Positions 59,501 through 64,000 of a DNA stretch of 64,000 nucleotides are shown here, in pieces. Below the pieces are notes generated by a model. It had not been told where the DNA came from. It saw only the letters and a program-made list of their open reading frames with translations, and did no database searches. Within the stretch, counting starts at the first letter, position 1. Each line of letters starts with the position of its first letter. The stretch spans positions 34,628,643 to 34,692,642 of the forward strand of contig NC_088714.1 of the NCBI RefSeq assembly GCF_963576615.1. Reading direction: 5' to 3'. Position numbers and translations under genes: made by a program. Source of the DNA: Watersipora subatra (lineage: Eukaryota; Bryozoa; Gymnolaemata; Cheilostomatida; Watersiporidae).

Positions 59501-59939
59501 CTTTGACAATTTAAGTTTTGCCTTGTATTTGGCAGCTGTGCAAAAAATACTACAAGAAGATGGAAGTGGTGTGACCGTTATAACCAGAGATCGAGATGCC
59601 ACTCCGGGGCTGATGACACAAGTCTCCGTAGCTAGATTCATCGCGCAGTCGGACAGACCTATCGTGTTTCTCACACCTGATTACCTCAAGGATCCGATCA
59701 CCAAATTCGAATTTGAACTCCTCAAACAAAAGGGCTTCGGGAAGGTGATTCTTGTTACTTTTGGCATGGATTCGGTGAAGCAGCTGGAGCATTTACCAGC
59801 TCTAATAACCGATATCATTTCAAATGAGAAGCATATCGTGTGGCCGAGGGGAATCTGTGCAAGAAATGTATCGGGTGAACAGGCAGCGGCACAAGCGCTG
59901 TTGCAGAAACTAAGAAAGGATTGCGGAGACTGCGCGTGA
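47441..59939 (+). CDS. TLR: Toll-like receptor, complete, five exons
   Basis: Exons 47441-47500, 47962-48335, 53092-53237, 56535-58433 and 59536-59939 join in frame to 960 residues plus TGA. Order: signal peptide (1-20), cysteine-bearing LRR N-cap (about 25-45, CYCTVPGVLDCSG), leucine-rich repeats (LKLNNNNL, LDLSNNEL, LDISFNNI, LDLSCNHL, LDLSQNDF, LDLHGNHL, LDLRDNEI), C-cap with GNDVRC and IHWL (about 690-730), one membrane helix (about 758-779), and a basic stop-transfer (YKWYRWRRP). The TIR domain runs about 811-955, with box 1 like YLSYSDRY (814-821), BB loop RDRDATPG (844-851) and box 3 like HIVWP (926-930). Role by family: membrane sensor of microbial ligands signalling through TIR adaptors such as MyD88. 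Odd: about 200 residues in the middle of the ectodomain show few LRR motifs and are acidic, and the exon 1 donor is repeated eleven times. A weak polyadenylation hexamer ATTAAA is at 60407-60412. Confidence 0.92.
47480..47896. repeat. 36-bp tandem repeat carrying eleven splice donors
   Basis: Each unit has CATCAAG|GTAAGT; the donors start at 47501, 47537, 47573, 47609, 47645, 47681, 47717, 47753, 47789, 47825 and 47861. A twelfth partial copy (to 47896) has TCCATCAAGCAC and has lost the GT. The plus frame reads 12-residue hydrophobic units such as VSILIIMTISIK. The minus strand is also open (acidic DEYTYLDEEGNY-type units), which I regard as incidental. Confidence 0.97.
47962..48335 (+). CDS. 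TLR: Toll-like receptor exon 2 (LRR N-cap and first LRRs)
   Basis: Acceptor TTTTTATAG, donor TTGAG|GTGAGT; phase 0 in, 2 out. It encodes CMVGSCYCTVPGVLDCSG, the N-terminal cap, then three to four leucine-rich repeats including IRVLKLNNNNLQQIP, HTLDLSNNELTNIP and HLDISFNNITL. It ends inside a repeat (FQGLTNLKTL), as is common in LRR genes. Confidence 0.93.
48917..49230. repeat. Duplicated intron segment, copy 1
   Basis: About 310 bp with clear similarity to 51962-52270 in the same orientation (GGTCAGCTTTAAAACCAATG, GTCGCTGGGCATCACTAAGC). Both lie in receptor intron 2, about 3.0 kb apart. Non-coding. Confidence 0.88.
49231..51961. other. Receptor intron 2, middle part
   Basis: AT-rich sequence with a short (GAGAC)n run near 51047. 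No exon is recognised, and the phase match between exons 2 and 3 does not call for one. Confidence 0.5.
51962..52270. repeat. Duplicated intron segment, copy 2
   Basis: Direct repeat of 48917-49230. A degenerate run of TCATAGAGTCATCAAG-like pieces follows to about 52500. Confidence 0.88.
52700..52770 (+). mobile_element. Possible SINE head fragment
   Basis: TGGTTAGGCTCACCGCC, and about 30 bp later GAGATCAAATC, recall A and B boxes of a tRNA-derived SINE. The match is weak. Confidence 0.3.
53092..53237 (+). CDS. TLR: Toll-like receptor exon 3
   Basis: Acceptor GCTGTTCAG|G, donor CTCG|GTAAGC; phase 2 in, 1 out. It encodes MKQNRRPTEFDYEAVTALNE and LEELYIT, then LSHLSHLHTLSLG, completing the repeat begun in exon 2. 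The nearer AG at 53073-53074 was rejected because it gives a stop in the required phase. Confidence 0.87.
53399..53690. repeat. 57-bp tandem repeat, 5 copies
   Basis: Unit CATGAGGTGCTGCAGTTCAC plus GCATCAGCTCATGAAGAGAT plus GCCTATATTGTGACTAT. In receptor intron 3. As 57 is a multiple of 3, one frame reads a 19-residue unit, but it lacks splice and family support. Confidence 0.95.
54030..55025. repeat. 37-bp minisatellite, about 27 copies
   Basis: Unit CTACCATGAAACCAACCTTG plus TAGAGACTGACCACACA, highly homogeneous, in receptor intron 3. The minus-strand frames across it are repeat artefacts. Confidence 0.97.
55755..55975. repeat. 25-bp minisatellite, about 9 copies
   Basis: Alternating units CTATAAGCTGTCAGTAAGGC(ACCTA) and CTATAAGCTGTTAGTTAGGC(ACTTA), in receptor intron 3. 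Confidence 0.93.
56036..56445. mobile_element. Harbinger-like MITE in receptor intron 3
   Basis: Ends AGGTTGATTCACACTAT and ATAGCTTGAACCAGTCT. The interior shares blocks with 33714-34108 and with the fragments in the large inverted repeat (GTGATAGTGTGAACATTGTT, GGATTAACACTGATAT). It ends 89 bp before exon 4. Confidence 0.75.
56535..58433 (+). CDS. TLR: Toll-like receptor exon 4 (ectodomain, membrane helix, TIR start)
   Basis: Acceptor ATGTTGCAG, donor GTAATTG|GTGAGT; phase 1 at both ends, 1899 nt. It encodes LRR units (LERLDLSCNHL, LKYLDLSQNDF), a long acidic stretch with few LRR motifs (around residues 290-500, e.g. DSPLFLDDDFYWDHNHQPD), more LRR units (LTHLDLHGNHL, LLFLDLRDNEI) and a C-cap with GNDVRC and HWLINSS. 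The membrane helix AAFITGIAVLTILGLLLIGW and the opening of the TIR domain (NSYLSYSDRYVDDVI) follow. Several N-glycosylation sequons are visible. Confidence 0.94.
58508..58620. repeat. Fragment of dispersed repeat
   Basis: Shares order and wording with parts of the pogo-like MITE (around 6238-6335) and with 16168-16265: ACGATCAAGTTTT, AACATCC, ATTACCTCAAACA. In receptor intron 4. Confidence 0.5.
58690..59215. repeat. 57/60-bp minisatellite, 9 copies
   Basis: Unit GTGTTCGGAAATCATAGAGT plus TATTATTAATATTAGGTTTA plus GTTTATTGTCAGGTGAT; two copies have three extra bases. In receptor intron 4. Two open frames across it are repeat artefacts. Confidence 0.95.
59536..59939 (+). CDS. TLR: Toll-like receptor exon 5 (TIR domain and stop)
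   Basis: Acceptor TATTTGGCAG, phase 1 in; TGA at 59937-59939. It encodes VQKILQEDGSGVTVITRDRD, ATPGL, FIAQSDRPIVFLTPDYLKDP and ISNEKHIVWPRG. The BB-loop proline-glycine pair and the box 3 tryptophan are present. The serine-rich IAQSDRPIVFLTPDYL strand is typical of TIR. Confidence 0.95.
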
Positions 59940-60025
59940 TAACACCGTTGACTCACACTACTGACTCACATAGATAACTCACACTGATGACTCACACAGT
60001 TGACTCACACAGGTGACTCTGGCAT
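59940..60025. repeat. Short GACTCACAC-type repeat in 3' UTR
   Basis: About six copies of (T)GACTCACAC with 5-9 variable bases between, immediately after the receptor stop codon. Confidence 0.8.
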
Positions 60026-60740
60026 ACTCATCACATCACCCACTGTTCAAATTATGACATGCATATTGGAAATACTATACGGTGGAAGTATTGGATCACG
60101 TGCTCTGTTCTTTACACTGGTACATCTGACATTTTTGGACAAGTTTAAGTGGGTTCACTAACAGGGCAGCAGTGTGCTCTTACATATCAATAGAGTAGAA
60201 GGCTATTTTAGCTCAATAGGGCAGCCACTGTATATCTACCTGCTTGAGTAAGAAATCCAACAGAAAAAGCTTTTATAAATTATACATATCGGGGTATTCA
60301 AGTTTGTATTTGAGACCACATTGTTTTATATACTATATACCGCAATATAGATACGGGCATGCATATGTGCCTTCCATATTATGATAGACCAACTGTAACA
60401 TCAGGTATTAAAAACAAAAAGAGCAATGTTCATGCTGTAGACCTCTCTTCTCGCACTGAGTGTATGGAAGGCCACTCAGGCAGAACACTTGTGTGTCCAT
60501 GTCATAAGACCCACACAACCCTTGTAAAATTTCAGCTTAAGAACTAGTGCTTTTATTTTATATTGGCTAAAGGAATACAGCAGATATGGTCTATTTAGAG
60601 GTATAATTGCCATAGTATAACCATCTCCATGTTAACAGTTTAAGAGATAGCTAATTATCCAATGTAACATTTTATTGAAGCGAAAGCAGCAGTAATATGC
60701 AAACAATTTAGTAAAAATGGTAGTAAATGCTGACAAAACA
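60026..60740. other. Receptor 3' flank
   Basis: No exon recognised. The only polyadenylation-like hexamer noted is ATTAAA at 60407-60412. Confidence 0.45.
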
Positions 60741-60744
60741 TAAT

Positions 60745-61950
60745 TTACACATATGTATTACAGCATACGTATGCATTAGAATATACACATGCATTACAAT
60801 ATACACATGCATGACAGTATACACATGCATTACAATATACACATTCATTACAATATACATATGCATTAAAATATACACATGCATTACAATATACACATGC
60901 ATTACAATATACATATGCATTAAAATATACACATGCATTACAATATACACATGCATTACAATATACATATGCATTAAAATATACACATGCATTACAATAT
61001 ACACATGCATTACAATATACACACGCATTACAATATACACATGCATTACAATATACACATGCATTAGAATATACACACGCATTACAATATACACATGCAT
61101 TACAATATACACATGCATTACAATATACACACACATTACAATATACACATGCATCACAGTGTACGTATGCATTACAGTATACACATGCACTACAGTATAC
61201 ACATGATTTACAATGCACATATGTATTACAGCATACATATGCATTAGAATATACACATGCGTTAGAATATACACATGCATTACAATATACACATGCATTG
61301 CAATATACACACATATTACAATATACACATGCATTACAGTATACACATGCATTGCAATATACACATGCAGTACACTACACATGCATCACAGTGTACGTAT
61401 GCATTGCAGTATACACATGCATTAAAGTGTACAGATGATTTACAATATACACATGCATTACAGTATACACATACATTACAACATACACATGCAATACAGT
61501 ATACACATGCATTACAATATACACATGCATTACAAAATACACACGCATTACAATATACACATACAATACAGTATACACGTGCATTACAATATACACATGC
61601 GTTACAATATACACATGCAATACGGTATACACATGCATGACAGTATACACATGCATTACAATATACACATGCATTACAATATACACATGCACTACAATAT
61701 ACACATGCATTACAATATATACATGCACTACAATATACACATGCAATACGGTATGCACATACATTACAATATACACATGCATTACAATATACACATGCAA
61801 TACAAAATACACATACATTACAATATACACATGCTATACGGTATACACATGCATGACATTATACACATGCATTACAATATACACATGCACTACAATATAC
61901 ACATGCAATATGGTATACACATGCATGACAGTGTATACTGGTATATGCAT
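60745..61950. repeat. 18-bp minisatellite, about 65 copies
   Basis: Unit ATGCATTACAATATACAC with many single-base variants. Because 18 is a multiple of 3, several frames on both strands stay open with 6-residue periods (plus TCITIY, minus VYIVMH). None is a credible gene. Confidence 0.97.
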
Positions 61951-63582
61951 TAGACCTGTCTGAACCAAGAAAGGGATTTATAATGCTAAATGTAGTATTC
62001 AAAAGATATGATAGGCTGAACTAACCAGTCTCATTTTATCAAAAGTGGAAAGGTGGCCTAGTCAGCTGATAAGGTTTATGATGCAAAGGAGCCTCTAGCT
62101 TAATATGCTGAAGGGAAAGTTGCATGACCAGCAACAAGCAACCCGAGTGGTGTATGATCAGAAGAAAGAGACAGCTGGCCAAGTCCTGTATTAAGCACAT
62201 GTAACGCGGTGCCGCTTTATTTAGCACTTGATTGGTGACAAGCTAGTACATAACTAGACTTATACATGTAGTTCACTATCCAATCAGGTCGGTTAGCTTT
62301 AAATTTGCAGCAGTAGTACCCCGTCCTGACACTGTTTTTATCGACACGTCCGTTGCGTCCAACGTTCGGACCATTGAACTTAAAACCCCTAAAATGGCAA
62401 TCACATGACTTTTACATTGATATTACAAAATGCATGTGCCATATTGGAGTGTTAATTGTGTACCAGTTCTGTATGTGAACAAACAGTGAAAAATGACAGA
62501 AACATACATGTTGAATGGTTATTTTCCACTTGTGTGTTAATGAAAACTCCTCATGCACAACATTTAGAGAACTTGATAGAAAAAAACCTATTGATAACAT
62601 ATCGAGTAGAATATAATAAATGATAAGTGGATGTAAAATAGGTTTTAGTGGACCATATTATTCATACAAACTGTTGTATTACAGATGCATAATCCCAGCA
62701 AATGATATATTCAGGCAAATAATAACTGTTCTATTATATTAAAAATTATGTTACATATGCATAAACCATAATGGAGAAACTTAGCACATGAAGTATTTCG
62801 ATAAACACAACACATATGCTGCCAAAACAGAAACCGTTTTCAAGATTTAAGTGATAATAGCTTATGAATGTATGATATGTATAATACAGTATCTGTAAAA
62901 GACGGAACAAACTACTGCAACAACTAAACGGAAATTAGAATCAGTAGTAATAGAGGATAATAAAAATAATGCAAGCAAGGAAATGCAGTAAATAGTGGAA
63001 TCAGATGATTAAACCAATACATACACGTTACAGAAACTGTGTAAAAAGAGATTTGTATATCACTGGATATTAAGCCAAAGTGCATCATAGTTTCTTAGAA
63101 CTAAATCAGATTAGAAATAGCAGTACAACAACAGCTACAGATGAATATTACAGTGATTACATTGTTACTGGCCTTTAAAAATTACTGCTTTAGTATTTTA
63201 TGCCGCAAAGATGCACCTTGCAGGTTGATTTTTTAGCCTAATGATGCTGTCGGAGATCATAAAACGACTGAATGAGGATTTTCATCGACGAAGCACAGTG
63301 GTTGGATATGCCATCTGCTGTGTCCGTAAGGTGTTTCCCAAGGCATAACACATCACTAGATCCTACACTACTGATAACATACACCACTTAATGGAGTGGA
63401 TCTGGCTTGGCATGAATACGAAAGTATCGATCTGCAGTTAGCAGGATTCTGATGACACCGTCTGATAGACGCAGCAATCCTCCATTGTTTTTTTTAGCTC
63501 GAGTAGAGTATAGAGATGTCGCTACTAGATACTTGACTCAGTGGTAATCAGCGACTGAAGGCCAATGTCATGTGACAGCACT
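61951..63582. other. Right-hand AT-rich sequence
   Basis: No supported gene, array or mobile element. The short open frames here have no recognisable content. Confidence 0.5.
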
Positions 63583-63792
63583 TTAGTTAGCTTTCTCACA
63601 ATGTAGCCAGCTATATAGATTACTGTTACCCATAACAGAAGTGTTGACATCTGAAATCATTGTGGGCTCCACAAACTGATCAACTCCTGGAGTAGTCTGT
63701 ATCAAAAGAATTTCGTTTTGAGCAGTAATATTACCTGTCTTACCAGCGTCTGATTCTGCACCACAATTTCTGATAAGTTTGCGAAAGGTAGC
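63583..63792 (-). CDS. Possible 3'-terminal exon of an unknown minus-strand gene
   Basis: On the minus strand, after a possible acceptor TTTAAG|GCTACC, 69 codons run to TAA at 63585-63583 (ATFRKLIRNCGAESDAGKTG ... NLYSWLHCEKAN). Composition looks protein-like and there is no repeat. A second frame over the same start is strongly hydrophobic (VVGIIILLLLSL) after another acceptor at about 63831. No family recognised; any other exons would lie to the right of the window. Confidence 0.25.
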   Translation of the reverse strand, partial: ATFRKLIRNCGAESDAGKTGNITAQNEILLIQTTPGVDQFVEPTMISDVNTSVMGNSNLYSWLHCEKAN

Positions 63793-64000
63793 CTTAAACT
63801 AAGTAACAGTAGGATTATTATTCCAACCACCTAAACAAAAGCATCAATTATAACAATTACATAAAATCAACAAAAATGAACGCCTTATTCACATAAAACA
63901 TAGTACCCTTAAGATACAACAATACAGCTATGATCATGATTACAGCTTTCATCTGTAGTTATGATCCTGAAAATAAAATAGGACAAAATGATACCATACC

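Noticed and set aside
60708-61963. Long repetitive frames on both strands
   Set aside because: 18-bp minisatellite, a multiple of 3 without stops; low-complexity peptides only.

Overview
This is animal (metazoan) nuclear DNA. It is AT-rich, its genes are split by GT-AG introns, and it carries many minisatellites and non-autonomous DNA transposons. The gene set is a ciliary axoneme protein, acylphosphatase and a Toll-like receptor. I read it as a marine invertebrate, perhaps a lophotrochozoan, but nothing here fixes the phylum. All exon models below were built by hand from splice sites, reading phase and remembered family patterns. No database search was run.

Layout. (1) 1-3564: upstream intron or flank of the first gene, dominated by a 1.6-kb 20-bp minisatellite. 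(2) 3565-28310, plus strand: 20 exons that join without a frame break into 1108 residues of CFAP61, the radial-spoke/CSC protein. Only roughly the first 140 residues are missing to the left. (3) 28311-32382: 3' end, a 63-bp repeat copied from the last codons, and a 1.36-kb TA-flanked element. (4) 32383-39320, minus strand: a complete 98-residue acylphosphatase gene in four exons, one only 17 nt long. (5) 36541-46407: a large inverted repeat (arms about 1.4 kb, spacer about 7 kb). Its spacer contains acylphosphatase exon 1, a 127-bp palindrome, a pogo-like MITE and a foldback element with a THAP-like exon. (6) 46971-47193, minus strand: a possible cysteine-rich exon. (7) 47441-59939, plus strand: a five-exon, 960-residue Toll-like receptor with signal peptide, leucine-rich repeats, one membrane helix and TIR domain. 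(8) 59940-64000: 3' flank with an 18-bp minisatellite of about 1.2 kb and one weak minus-strand candidate exon at the right edge.

The three genes are not functionally linked: CFAP61 acts in motile cilia, acylphosphatase is a small cytosolic hydrolase and the receptor is innate immune. CFAP61 and acylphosphatase converge; acylphosphatase and the receptor diverge. The striking theme is tandem repeats that have captured gene signals. The splice donor of receptor exon 1 is repeated eleven times at an exact 36-bp period with the frame kept open. The CFAP61 C-terminal codons and stop are repeated five times at 63 bp. A 14-bp array abuts a CFAP61 splice acceptor.
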